NCBI GenBank assembly: GCA_027315345.1
Contig: DAHUYE010000026.1
Span: forward strand, 1 to 64,000
Direction: 5' to 3'
Length of the DNA: 64,000 bases
DNA from: Actinomycetota bacterium
GTDB taxonomy: Bacteria > Actinomycetota > Acidimicrobiia > Acidimicrobiales > JAJPHE01
This document shows, in pieces, positions 40,752-49,221 of the stretch (position 1 is its first letter; each line of letters opens with the position of its first letter). Both the position numbers and the translations under genes were made by a program. Under the pieces are notes generated by a model. The model made no database searches. It was not told where the DNA came from and saw nothing but the letters and a program-made list of their open reading frames with translations.

Positions 40752-42545
40752 GTGAATCAGCCAGCGGGCATGGTGGGGCCGGCCGAAGTCGAGGCCATGG
40801 TCAGGCGGTACCTGGCCCGGGTGGCGGTGCGGTCGATCCCGGTGCTGGCCCTGCTGCTGGCCGCCCTCCTGGTCATCATCCTGGTGCCCAGCCACAACAG
40901 CCAGCCGGCGGCCACCTCGCTGGGCAGCGGTTCCGGTTCCTCCGCCGGCGGGTCCGGGACATCGACCGGCGCCCAGTCGAATGCAGCCCAGAGCCCAGCG
41001 GCCGGAAACCAGTCGGGCTCCTCAGCGGGCTCCTCCTCGGGCTCAGTCGGTGCCGGTGGCTCGGTGGGCGCGTCGGGCGCTTCGGGCGCTTCGGGCGCGG
41101 GCCCCGGCGCTACTGGCGCCTCCGGGTCGGCCGCCGGCGCCGGCGACGTGTCCCGGACAGGGGTCAAGTGCGGGCCGGGGGTGCGCCAATTCAGCTACTC
41201 CAAGTACGCCCCGCTGTGCGTGCCCGCCTTCAGCGGCAACAACGGCGGCGCCACCGCCGCCGGGGTGACCGGCAGCACCATCACCATCGTCTACCGCAAC
41301 CGCTCCTCGGGGGAGTCGGCCGCCATCTCGGCTGCGGCCGGAGCCGCGGCCGGCGGGACCGACGCCCAGTACCTCCAGGACATGCAGACCTTCGTCGGGT
41401 ACTTCAACAAGATCTTTGAGCTCTACGGCCGCCATGTGGTCCTCAAGGCCTTCAACAGCCAGGGCGACTACGTCCAGGAGGACCAGGGCCAGGACCTGGC
41501 CGCGGCCGAAGCCGACGCAGTCACCGCCAAGGATATGGGCGCCTTCGCCGATGTCTCCTTCCCTCTGGGATCGAGCACCCAGCCCTACGAGGAGGACCTG
41601 GCCCGCCAGGGCGTGTTGTCCATGGGCGCCACCTACATGCCCCAGTCCTGGTTCCAGCAGTTCGCCCCCTACGAATACTCGGCTGCCTCCCCCACCGGCA
41701 CCCAGGCCGGGGATCACACCATCCATCTGGTGTGCACCCGGATGGCGGGGATGCCGGCCATCTTCGCCGGGGATCCGCTGATGCAAAAAACCAAGCGGGT
41801 CTTCGGACTCATCACCCCGGAGAACCCCATCTATATGCAGACCGGGGACCAAATCCAGGCCGGGCTGTCCGCCTGCGGGGTCAAGCTCGCCCGGCGGGCC
41901 AGCTATGCCGTGGACATCCCCACCTACCAGCAGGAGGCGACCAGCATCGTGGCCGGCATGAAGGCGGCCGGAGTGACCACCATCCTGTGCGGCTGTGACC
42001 CGCTGTTTCCGATCTTCGCCGCCAACGCCGCCGATGCCGAGCACTACTACCCGGAGTGGGCCGGCCTCGGCTTCGGGGATCCGCTGGCCCGTCTGCCCTC
42101 CTCCGACCAGATGAAGGACGCCATAAGCACCGACGGGACCCAGCCGGCCGCCGACGCCACCGAGGCCTACACCGCCTTCCAGAAGGCCGACCCGGGGGGC
42201 AAGCCGGCCGAGATCTACTTCCCGCTGCCCTATGAAATCCTCCTCTACCTCTTCGATGCCCTCCAGGGCGCCGGGCCCGACCTGACCCCGTCGAGCTTCC
42301 AGCGGGCCGTGTTCTCCATGCCGGCCTCCCTGCCCAACGGGGACTTCGGGCCGTGGCAGTCGGGGGTCAACAAGTACGCCCCCTTCACCGCCACCCAGGT
42401 GGGCTGGTGGGACCCCAACGCCATCAGCAAGTACGACAACATGAAGGGAGCGTGGCAGAGCTGCGAGGGCGGCCAATACTTCGCCTTCGACAACCCCGAG
42501 GCCTTCGCCCCGGCCGGGCGCCAGCTGCACTGTTTCAACAAGTAG
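40752..42545 (+). CDS. Membrane-tethered substrate-binding protein, Leu/Ile/Val-type (Peripla_BP_6-like)
   Basis: A 597-residue protein. A short cytoplasmic N-terminus and one membrane helix (about 25-45, VLALLLAALLVIILVP) anchor it. A Ser/Gly/Ala-rich low-complexity stalk of about 90 residues leads to a periplasmic binding-protein fold similar to branched-chain amino acid or urea receptors (GSTITIVYRNRSSGES, YVQEDQGQDLAAAEADAVTAK). There is no lipobox; the helix replaces the usual lipid anchor. No ABC permease or ATPase is adjacent, so it may act as a sensor or with a remote transporter. GTG 40752 follows a G-rich stretch. Confidence 0.75.
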   Translation: MNQPAGMVGPAEVEAMVRRYLARVAVRSIPVLALLLAALLVIILVPSHNSQPAATSLGSGSGSSAGGSGTSTGAQSNAAQSPAAGNQSGSSAGSSSGSVGAGGSVGASGASGASGAGPGATGASGSAAGAGDVSRTGVKCGPGVRQFSYSKYAPLCVPAFSGNNGGATAAGVTGSTITIVYRNRSSGESAAISAAAGAAAGGTDAQYLQDMQTFVGYFNKIFELYGRHVVLKAFNSQGDYVQEDQGQDLAAAEADAVTAKDMGAFADVSFPLGSSTQPYEEDLARQGVLSMGATYMPQSWFQQFAPYEYSAASPTGTQAGDHTIHLVCTRMAGMPAIFAGDPLMQKTKRVFGLITPENPIYMQTGDQIQAGLSACGVKLARRASYAVDIPTYQQEATSIVAGMKAAGVTTILCGCDPLFPIFAANAADAEHYYPEWAGLGFGDPLARLPSSDQMKDAISTDGTQPAADATEAYTAFQKADPGGKPAEIYFPLPYEILLYLFDALQGAGPDLTPSSFQRAVFSMPASLPNGDFGPWQSGVNKYAPFTATQVGWWDPNAISKYDNMKGAWQSCEGGQYFAFDNPEAFAPAGRQLHCFNK

Positions 42546-42581
42546 GCAGGAGCCGGGCGGCCCGGTGATGAACATCTAACG

Positions 42582-44357
42582 ATGGCCGACTCATTTCGCC
42601 GTCCAAGAAGGTTCCGTCCAAACCGGTCGAATTTGACCCGGATCGCCTTGGTGGCGGCAGGGTCGAGCCTGGCTCCGCTGGCCGTTTCGGCCCTACCGGC
42701 TCAGGCTTCTGCTCCGGCCCAGGTCGCCTGGGCGGCCACGGCCACCCGGGCCGCCGACACCGGCCGAGCCGTGGCGCTGGGCAGCCTGAGCCCGAGCCGC
42801 TCCGTCAGCCTGGTGGTGACCCTCAAGGCGCCCCACCCCGCCGCCGAGGCGGCCGCCCTGCGAGCCATGTACACCCCGGGCAGTTCGACCTTCCACCACT
42901 TCCTGACCCCGGCCCAGTTCACGGCCCGGTGGGCCCCCAGCCCGGCAGCGGTGAGTTCGGTGGCGGGCTACCTGGCCGGCCACGGCTTCAGCCACATCCA
43001 GGTGCTCTCCAACCGGATGGCGATTACCGCCGCTGGTACCGCCGCCGCGGCCGCCTTCGCCTTCCACACCCGGCTGGAGTCCTTCCGGGCCGGCCGCCTG
43101 CGCTTCTTCGCCAACACCGCCCCGGCCCTGGTCCCGGCGGCGCTGTCGTCCTCGGTCCAGGCCGTGCTGGGCCTCAACGACCTGCCCCTCCCGCTCCTGC
43201 ACCCGATCCGGGCCAGGACCCAGGCCGGTTCACCCAGCTTCGCCGGGCTGAACCCGGCCCAGTTCCAGGTCACCTATGACGCGGCCGGGACCCCGAGCGG
43301 ATCGGGCACCTCCATCGCTCTCCTCACCGAGGGCAGCCAGACCCAGGTGCTCAAGGATCTGCGCCAGGCCGAGACGGTCAACCACCTGCCCAAGGTGGCC
43401 GTCACCGAGATTCCGGTCGGGGCCCAGAGCACCGACACCACCGGCGTCGACGAGTTCGACCTCGACACCCAGTCCTCCACGGGCATGGCCCCTTCCGTCA
43501 AGAACCTGTACCTGTACAACATCGGGTCGCTGGTGGACTCCGAGATCGACCTGGACTTCACGACCTTCGTCGCCCAGGACAAGGCGGTGGCCATGTCAGC
43601 CAGCATCGGGGGCTGTGACTTCTCGCCTTACCTGGACGGCTCCATGGTCAGCACCGACTCCGTGCTGCAGGAAGGGGCCCTGCAGGGCCAGACCCTGTTC
43701 GCCTCCACCGGTGACAGTGGCTCGACCTGTGGGGCGCCGGTGAACGTCGGGGCGCCCAGCGGCATCCCCGAAACCAACTGGCCCGCCTCCGGGGAGTTCA
43801 CCACCGCCGTGGGCGGGACCTCACTCATCACCGACTCGAACGGCAACCGCATCAGCGAACTGGGCTGGTTGGGCTCGGGCGGAGGCATCAGCTACCTGGA
43901 GAACCCGGGCTGGTGGACGGCCGATTCCGACCTCGGCTACGACGCCCAGTACGCCACCGGCGGCCGGGCCATTCCCGACGTCGCCCTGGACGCCGACCCC
44001 AACGTGGCCACGCCGGCGCTCATCTACGTGGACGGCCAGGTCTCCTACGTGGGCGGCACCAGCCTTTCCTCCCCCCTGATGCTGGGGGCCTGGGCCCGGC
44101 TGGAGTCGGCGCACAAGAACGGGCTCGGGCTGGCCTCCATCGACCTCTACGCCGTCTATGACAAGGTCAACCCCGGTACCACCCTGCTCAGCTCTCCCAT
44201 CGATCAGGTGGCGCCCGCCGCCGATCCCTCGCCCGTCCCGGGACTCACCGACATCACCCTGGGCACCAACGGGACCTACGTCGCCCGCCCCGGCTATGAC
44301 GAGGTGACCGGCCTGGGCGCCCCGGACATAGCGGCTCTCAACAAGGTCATCCCCTAG
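42582..44357 (+). CDS. Sedolisin (S53) protease without C-terminal anchor
   Basis: A 591-residue exported serine-carboxyl protease. A basic N-terminus and signal helix (about 20-43) precede an S53 prodomain (about 75-200, with STFHHFLTPAQF) and the catalytic domain with E291 and D295 in VDEFDLDTQ, D378 in STGDSG and S494 in GGTSLSSP. The calcium-site region is LTDITLGTNGTY. It ends right after the catalytic domain (GAPDIAALNKVIP) with no VPEAP motif, helix or Arg cluster, so it would be released. It follows the substrate-binding protein by 36 bases. It is a paralogue of the two proteases at 24218-29050. Confidence 0.88.
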   Translation: MADSFRRPRRFRPNRSNLTRIALVAAGSSLAPLAVSALPAQASAPAQVAWAATATRAADTGRAVALGSLSPSRSVSLVVTLKAPHPAAEAAALRAMYTPGSSTFHHFLTPAQFTARWAPSPAAVSSVAGYLAGHGFSHIQVLSNRMAITAAGTAAAAAFAFHTRLESFRAGRLRFFANTAPALVPAALSSSVQAVLGLNDLPLPLLHPIRARTQAGSPSFAGLNPAQFQVTYDAAGTPSGSGTSIALLTEGSQTQVLKDLRQAETVNHLPKVAVTEIPVGAQSTDTTGVDEFDLDTQSSTGMAPSVKNLYLYNIGSLVDSEIDLDFTTFVAQDKAVAMSASIGGCDFSPYLDGSMVSTDSVLQEGALQGQTLFASTGDSGSTCGAPVNVGAPSGIPETNWPASGEFTTAVGGTSLITDSNGNRISELGWLGSGGGISYLENPGWWTADSDLGYDAQYATGGRAIPDVALDADPNVATPALIYVDGQVSYVGGTSLSSPLMLGAWARLESAHKNGLGLASIDLYAVYDKVNPGTTLLSSPIDQVAPAADPSPVPGLTDITLGTNGTYVARPGYDEVTGLGAPDIAALNKVIP

Positions 44358-44369
44358 CCGCCGGCCGGT

Positions 44370-45233
44370 TCAGGTGAGCTCCAGCTCCTGGCCGGCCGCC
44401 AGCCGACCCTCCCCCACCACCTCGGCGTAGGCGCCGGCGCAGGCCCACAGACCCAGGCCGGGCACTTCGATGCGGTTGTGAGTCGCCACCGTGCGCAGGG
44501 TGTCACGGTCCGCCGCCAGCTCCGGCTGGGCCAGGGTGGTCATGACGCAGCGCATGGCCGGGATGGTGACCTTCATGCCGATGCCACCGGTACCCATGAG
44601 GCGCTGGCCGGCCCAGTCGTTCTCCAGGAAGGCCGCCGGCCCGTCCGTCTCGATCAGGAAGTTGGGCCGATAGCGGCGCACATCGAAAGCGGAGGCGGGG
44701 TTGAGCTCGGACAACCGGGCCAGGGTGGAGGTCGTGATGAGGTGCAGAGGGAAGGCGTCGACGAAGGTCCCGCCGGATGCGGCCATGGACACGCCGAACT
44801 GGCTGATCCGCTCCCCGGAATCCTCCGTGCCGATGCTGGTGGCGGTGATGACGTCCTCCGGGGCCAGCCCTTCGATATCCGGCCAGACCTCCTCGAAGAC
44901 GCTGCCGGCCGGGGGCTCCGAAGTCAGATGCGCGGCCCGGCCCACGGCGGCCGAAAGGGCCTGGTCCACATCCGGGGCGTCGGAGCGCACGCTCCGACCA
45001 CCGGGCAGGGTGATCTCCACCAGCCCGGGTTCCAGCGTCCGGGCCCGGAAGTTCAACAGCGAGCCCCACTTGCGGGGGTGCTTGGCGGTGGCGACCTTTC
45101 CATCCTCGGCGTCGATGAGGGCGAAGGCCCGATCCCCTTCGAGCCCGCCGGGACCGAGGACGGCTTCGTCCAACACCTCGCCCTGCATCGACTTGACCGG
45201 ATAACGCCGGATGGCACCGAGGCGGTAGGCCAT
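44370..45233 (-). CDS. MOSC-domain protein (mARC/YcbX-like)
   Basis: A 287-residue protein with an N-terminal MOSC_N beta-barrel (MAYRLGAIRRYPVKSMQGEV) and a C-terminal MOSC domain. The domain carries RPNFLIET and the cofactor-contacting Cys in IPAMRCVMTTLAQPEL. Such proteins bind sulfurated molybdenum cofactor and reduce N-hydroxylated compounds or transfer sulfur. A molybdenum-dependent formate dehydrogenase locus lies 11 kb away. ATG 45233 has TAGTTT 6 nt upstream. It is divergent from the second monooxygenase gene with only 35 bases between starts. Confidence 0.85.
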   Translation of the reverse strand: MAYRLGAIRRYPVKSMQGEVLDEAVLGPGGLEGDRAFALIDAEDGKVATAKHPRKWGSLLNFRARTLEPGLVEITLPGGRSVRSDAPDVDQALSAAVGRAAHLTSEPPAGSVFEEVWPDIEGLAPEDVITATSIGTEDSGERISQFGVSMAASGGTFVDAFPLHLITTSTLARLSELNPASAFDVRRYRPNFLIETDGPAAFLENDWAGQRLMGTGGIGMKVTIPAMRCVMTTLAQPELAADRDTLRTVATHNRIEVPGLGLWACAGAYAEVVGEGRLAAGQELELT

Positions 45234-45239
45234 GAAGGA

Positions 45240-45245
45240 AAACTA
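45240..45245 (-). promoter_or_regulatory. Putative leaderless -10 element for the MOSC gene
   Basis: TAGTTT on the minus strand, 6 nt before ATG 45233 and 10 bases from the opposing element at 45256-45261. Confidence 0.5.
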
Positions 45246-45255
45246 CCGCGGCCCT

Positions 45256-45261
45256 TAAGCT
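45256..45261 (+). promoter_or_regulatory. Putative leaderless -10 element for the second monooxygenase
   Basis: TAAGCT lies 7 nt before ATG 45269. Confidence 0.5.
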
Positions 45262-45268
45262 GGCGCCC

Positions 45269-46741
45269 ATGAGCGAGTCGCCCGAGCACTTCGACGTGCT
45301 CATAGTCGGAGCCGGGATATCGGGGCTGGGAGCGGCCTACCACCTCGGTCAGCAGTGCCCGGACAAAAGCTTCGTCATCCTGGAGGCCCTGGACGGCTTC
45401 GGGGGCACCTGGTGGACGCACCGCTATCCGGGGGTCCGCTCCGACAGCGACCTGTTCACCTTCGGCTACCGGTTCAAGCCCTGGCGGGGCGCGCCCCTGG
45501 CCACCTCGGAGGAGATCCTCAAGTACCTGGGCGAGGTCATCGAGGAGAACGACCTCGACCGCCACATCCGTTACCGCCATCGGATCACCAGCGCCGAGTG
45601 GTCCAGCGACCACCGGCGCTGGACGATCTCGGCCGCCCGCCTCGACACCGAGGAGGTGGTCAGCTTCACGGCCGGGTTCCTGTGGATGTGCCAGGGCTAT
45701 TACCGCCACAGCCAGGGCTACACCCCGGAATGGGAGGGCCTGGAGGACTTCGGGGGCCAGGTCGTCCACCCCCAGACCTGGCCGGCCGACATCGACTACG
45801 CCGGTAAGAAGGTGGTCGTGATCGGGTCGGGAGCCACCGCCGCCACCCTCATCCCGGCCATCGCCGACCAGGCCGGGCATGTGACCATGCTGCAGCGGTC
45901 CCCCACCTTCTTCTTCGTGCGGCCCAACACCAACGAGCTGGCCGACACCCTGCGGGAGTTGGACATCCCCGAGGAGTGGACCCATGAGATCGTGCGCCGC
46001 AAGATCGTCCACGACCAGGACGCCATCACCAAGCTGTCCTTCGACGCTCCCGAGATGCTGCGCCAGTTCCTGATCGACACCATCAAGCCCCTCCTGCCCG
46101 AGGGCTTCGACGTCGACCGCCACTTCAATCCCGCCTACCGGCCCTGGCAGCAGCGCATAGCCGTGCTGCCGGACGGGGACCTGTTCAAGGCCATGAAGGC
46201 CGGGCAGGCCTCGGTGGTGACCGACCAGATCGTGAGGTTCAACCCGACCGGGATCGAGCTGGCCTCGGGGGAGGCGCTGGACGCCGACATCGTCATCACC
46301 GCCACCGGGTTCGACCTGAGCGTGCTGGGCGACATCGAGTTCTGCATCGATGACGAGCCGCTCGACTTCGCCGGGACGGTCACCTACCGGGGGATGATGT
46401 TCACCGGAGTGCCCAACCTGGCCTACGTGTTCGGCTACTTCCGGGCCAGCTGGACGCTGCGGGCCGAGCTCATCAGCGACTTCGTGTGCCGGCTGCTCAA
46501 CGAGATGGACCAGAAGGGCTCCACCATGGTCGTCCCGGCTCTGCGGGAGGAGGAGGCCGAAATGGCCCTCGGCCCCTGGGTCGACCCGGACAACTTCAAC
46601 CCCGGCTACCTGACCCGGTCCCTGCACCTCATGCCCAAGCAGGGCGACCGGGACCCTTGGCGGCTGCTGCACGAGTACTCGGTGGAAAAGGAGCTCCTGC
46701 CCAAGGCGGACCTGGACGACGGGACCCTTCTCTTCAAGTAG
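45269..46741 (+). CDS. FAD-dependent Baeyer-Villiger-type monooxygenase (second copy)
   Basis: A 490-residue paralogue of the enzyme at 35161-36645. The FAD motif is IVGAGISGLGAA (about residues 12-23), the fingerprint FGGQVVHPQTWP (about 161-172) and the NADPH motif VVVIGSGATAATL right after. The two proteins align end to end, including HFNPxYxPWxQR and PNLAxxxGY blocks, but differ enough to have different substrates. The 45-base spacing to an SRPBCC gene downstream suggests co-transcription. Confidence 0.88.
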   Translation: MSESPEHFDVLIVGAGISGLGAAYHLGQQCPDKSFVILEALDGFGGTWWTHRYPGVRSDSDLFTFGYRFKPWRGAPLATSEEILKYLGEVIEENDLDRHIRYRHRITSAEWSSDHRRWTISAARLDTEEVVSFTAGFLWMCQGYYRHSQGYTPEWEGLEDFGGQVVHPQTWPADIDYAGKKVVVIGSGATAATLIPAIADQAGHVTMLQRSPTFFFVRPNTNELADTLRELDIPEEWTHEIVRRKIVHDQDAITKLSFDAPEMLRQFLIDTIKPLLPEGFDVDRHFNPAYRPWQQRIAVLPDGDLFKAMKAGQASVVTDQIVRFNPTGIELASGEALDADIVITATGFDLSVLGDIEFCIDDEPLDFAGTVTYRGMMFTGVPNLAYVFGYFRASWTLRAELISDFVCRLLNEMDQKGSTMVVPALREEEAEMALGPWVDPDNFNPGYLTRSLHLMPKQGDRDPWRLLHEYSVEKELLPKADLDDGTLLFK

Positions 46742-46785
46742 CCCCTATGGTGATGGGCCAGCCGAGCGCGGAGGACGGAGAAGAC

Positions 46786-47196
46786 ATGGCCGAGGTCAGG
46801 GAGGAAGCCGAGTTCCCCACCGGGATCGATGAGGTGTGGAAGCTCGTAGGCGACTTCGGCGGGTTCATCGAGGCCATGGGCCTGCCGGTGAAGCTGGAGG
46901 GCGAGGGGATCGGCCAGACCCGCACCATCGAGATGGGACACGCCCCCATGGTCGAGCGGCTGGAGGAGCGGGACGAGACCGCCAAGCGGCTGGTGTACAG
47001 CATCGTGTCCGGGCCGCTGCCCATCGAGAACTACCGCTCCACCATGCAGCTGACCGAGGCGGGGGGATCGACCCGCCTGGCCTGGTCGGGGACCTTCGAG
47101 CCCGCCGCCGGCGCCAGCGAGGAGGACGCCGCCAACATCGTGCGCTCCGTCTACCAGGGCGGCATCGGCGGCCTGAAGGGCCGCTTCGGGGGCTGA
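46786..47196 (+). CDS. SRPBCC (START-like) ligand-binding protein
   Basis: A 136-residue protein with the polyketide cyclase/START-like fold signatures: an N-terminal FPTGIDEVWKLVGDFGGFIEAMG, the beta-sheet core RLEERDETAKRLVYSIVSGPLPIENYRSTMQL and a C-terminal helix ending GGLKGRFG. Members bind hydrophobic ligands in a cavity; some act in plant-like or polyketide pathways. ATG 46786 has GGAG 5 nt upstream; ATGs at 46747 and 46753 are alternatives adding about 12 residues. It lies just downstream of the monooxygenase. Confidence 0.78.
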   Translation: MAEVREEAEFPTGIDEVWKLVGDFGGFIEAMGLPVKLEGEGIGQTRTIEMGHAPMVERLEERDETAKRLVYSIVSGPLPIENYRSTMQLTEAGGSTRLAWSGTFEPAAGASEEDAANIVRSVYQGGIGGLKGRFGG

Positions 47197-47203
47197 GGAC
47201 TCC

Positions 47204-48547
47204 TCACCCCAGCAAGTCGCGGCACACATCCACCCACAGCCGGGTGGTCAGTCCCAGGGACTCGGTGTCGATACGCTCATCGTTGCCGTGGAAGCGGGCG
47301 CCGTACTCACCTGCATCCAGCGAGGGGCTGAACAGACCGGCGCCGTAGGCGACCGCTCCCATGGCCCGGTAGATGCGGGCGTCGGTGAAACCGACCAGGA
47401 GCTGGGGCCGGAGGCTGGCGCCGGGGAAGGGCTTACCCACGGCCCGCTGCAGGCTGTCCCACAGCGGGGTGTCGATCCGGCTGGTGCTGGCGGCGGAGAC
47501 GATGATGTCCTCGATCTGCACCGCCCCGGCCAGGTCACCGAGGGCGGCGTGAAGGTGGGCCACCACGTCATCGGACGTCTCCCCCGGCAGGGTGCGCACA
47601 TCCACCTCCACCTCGACCGCCCCGGGGATGACGTTGGTCTTCATGGGACCGCGCACGGCGTTGGGGGAGAAGGTGGTGTGGGTGCAGGCATGGAAGTAGG
47701 AGGCGGCCGAGGCGTCGGGCATGGCGGCCAGGACGTCATCGATGCGGTCCTCGTCCAGGAGGGCCGCCTTCTGCTCATCACTGATCGGGAGGCGGTCGAC
47801 CTGGTCCCGCCACAGCTCATGGAACCGGGGCCGGGGCCGGTATTGGTTGAGGCGTGAGACCACCGCCGCCGCCTTGACCAGGGCGTTGTCGGAACGCCAG
47901 GGTCGGGAGCCGTGGCCAGGGGTGCCCGACACCCGCAGCCGGCGCCACGACATGCCCTTCTCGGCCACATTCACCCCGACCACGGGAGCCTCCGGGGTGC
48001 CGGAGTGCAGGCCACCGTTCTCGGTCAGGACGTAGTCGGCCCGGATGGCGTCGGGATGGTGGTCGGCCATCCACTGGGCCCCGTAGGCGCTGCCGGATTC
48101 CTCGTCGGCCACGGCCAGGAAGATCAGGTCCCCGCTGGGCCGGAAGCCGGAGTCGGCCAGGTGACGGAAGGCCACCGCCATGGAGGCGGTGAGGTTGAGC
48201 ATGTCGATGGCGCCCCGTCCCCACACTTCGCCGTCGATCAATTCTCCCCCGAATGGGTCATGGGTCCAACCGGGATCCTCGGCCGGGACCACATCGGTGT
48301 GGCCCATGAGGCACAGCGACGGCGCCCCCGGCACCCGGCCCTCCATGCGGGCCACCAGGGTGGTGCGCCCGGGGGCAGCCTCGTAGCGGGCCAGGTCCAG
48401 GCCGCCACCCTCGAGGAAGGAAGCCAGATCAGCGGCGTTGCGGTGCTCCTGGCCGGATGAGGCCGTGCCGTCGTTGACACAGGCGTTGCGGATGAGGGCC
48501 TGGAGCAGTTCGACGCTGGCCCCGGTCAGCTCCTCAGCCACGGGCAT
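47204..48547 (-). CDS. M20-family metallopeptidase (ArgE/DapE/ACY1-like)
   Basis: A 447-residue zinc aminoacylase/peptidase. The metal and catalytic motifs are MGHTDVVPAED (His and Asp), WGRGAIDMLN, the general-base pair in VADEESGSAYG, and a His near the C-terminus in RFHGNDERI. An M20 dimerisation domain lies at about residues 200-330 (GTPGHGSRP). The substrate could be an N-acyl amino acid or dipeptide. There is no signal peptide. It converges on the SRPBCC gene, 7 bases apart. Confidence 0.87.
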   Translation of the reverse strand: MPVAEELTGASVELLQALIRNACVNDGTASSGQEHRNAADLASFLEGGGLDLARYEAAPGRTTLVARMEGRVPGAPSLCLMGHTDVVPAEDPGWTHDPFGGELIDGEVWGRGAIDMLNLTASMAVAFRHLADSGFRPSGDLIFLAVADEESGSAYGAQWMADHHPDAIRADYVLTENGGLHSGTPEAPVVGVNVAEKGMSWRRLRVSGTPGHGSRPWRSDNALVKAAAVVSRLNQYRPRPRFHELWRDQVDRLPISDEQKAALLDEDRIDDVLAAMPDASAASYFHACTHTTFSPNAVRGPMKTNVIPGAVEVEVDVRTLPGETSDDVVAHLHAALGDLAGAVQIEDIIVSAASTSRIDTPLWDSLQRAVGKPFPGASLRPQLLVGFTDARIYRAMGAVAYGAGLFSPSLDAGEYGARFHGNDERIDTESLGLTTRLWVDVCRDLLG

Positions 48548-48576
48548 CCGATCGGGCCGCCGCCCCCGGGTTCAAC

Positions 48577-49152
48577 TCAGTTGAGGGGATAGGCCGACAC
48601 CGGGACCACCACCGAGTTGGAGGCCTTATCGAACCAGGTCTGCTTCTCCCTGTCCCAGAGCATCCAGAAGTAGCCGAGGAAGATGACCCAGGCCGAGGGG
48701 ATGCTCACCAGCCAGCGCAGGAAGGCCCGGCCGTATCCGATCGCACCGGTGCCGTCCATGGAGATGACCCGGATGCCGGTGGCCATGTATCCGGGGGACT
48801 GGCCGCGCGGAGAGCCGAAGAAATAGACGATGTAACCGGCGTCGATCAGCACGCTGAGCAGCGACCCGGCGTTCCGCAGCAGCAGGTCCAGCACCAGGGA
48901 GATGACGAAGAGGATGACCCCGTCGATAATCCAGGCCCCCAGCCGGCTGCCGAAACTGGCCCGGGGTCCGGACGGACCCGCCCCCGGATACTGGCCGGGG
49001 TACTGACCACCGACGTAGGGGGCACCCGGATGTGGCGGGGGCCCGGCGTAGGGGCCCGGGTCCGGATACCGGCCCGGGCTCGGATAGGCGGGAGGCGGCT
49101 GACCCGACCAGGTCGGCTCCTGTCCACCCCCACCAGGCTGAAAGTCCGACAT
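48577..49152 (-). CDS. RDD-family membrane protein
   Basis: A 191-residue protein with a Pro/Gly/Tyr-rich disordered N-terminus (about 1-65) and an RDD domain starting RASFGSRLGAWIIDGVILFVIS. Three membrane helices follow, with GYMATGIRVISMDGTGAIGYGRAFLRWLV between helices 2 and 3. Function of the family is unclear; some are linked to ion transport. The ATG has GGGAG about 6 nt upstream. It is upstream of the M20 gene on the same strand. Confidence 0.8.
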   Translation of the reverse strand: MSDFQPGGGGQEPTWSGQPPPAYPSPGRYPDPGPYAGPPPHPGAPYVGGQYPGQYPGAGPSGPRASFGSRLGAWIIDGVILFVISLVLDLLLRNAGSLLSVLIDAGYIVYFFGSPRGQSPGYMATGIRVISMDGTGAIGYGRAFLRWLVSIPSAWVIFLGYFWMLWDREKQTWFDKASNSVVVPVSAYPLN

Positions 49153-49221
49153 GTCCGGCTCCCGTCCTCGCTGGCGGTGAGCCTACCCAGCCGACTCCCA
49201 GAAATCGAGCATCCGAGCCGG

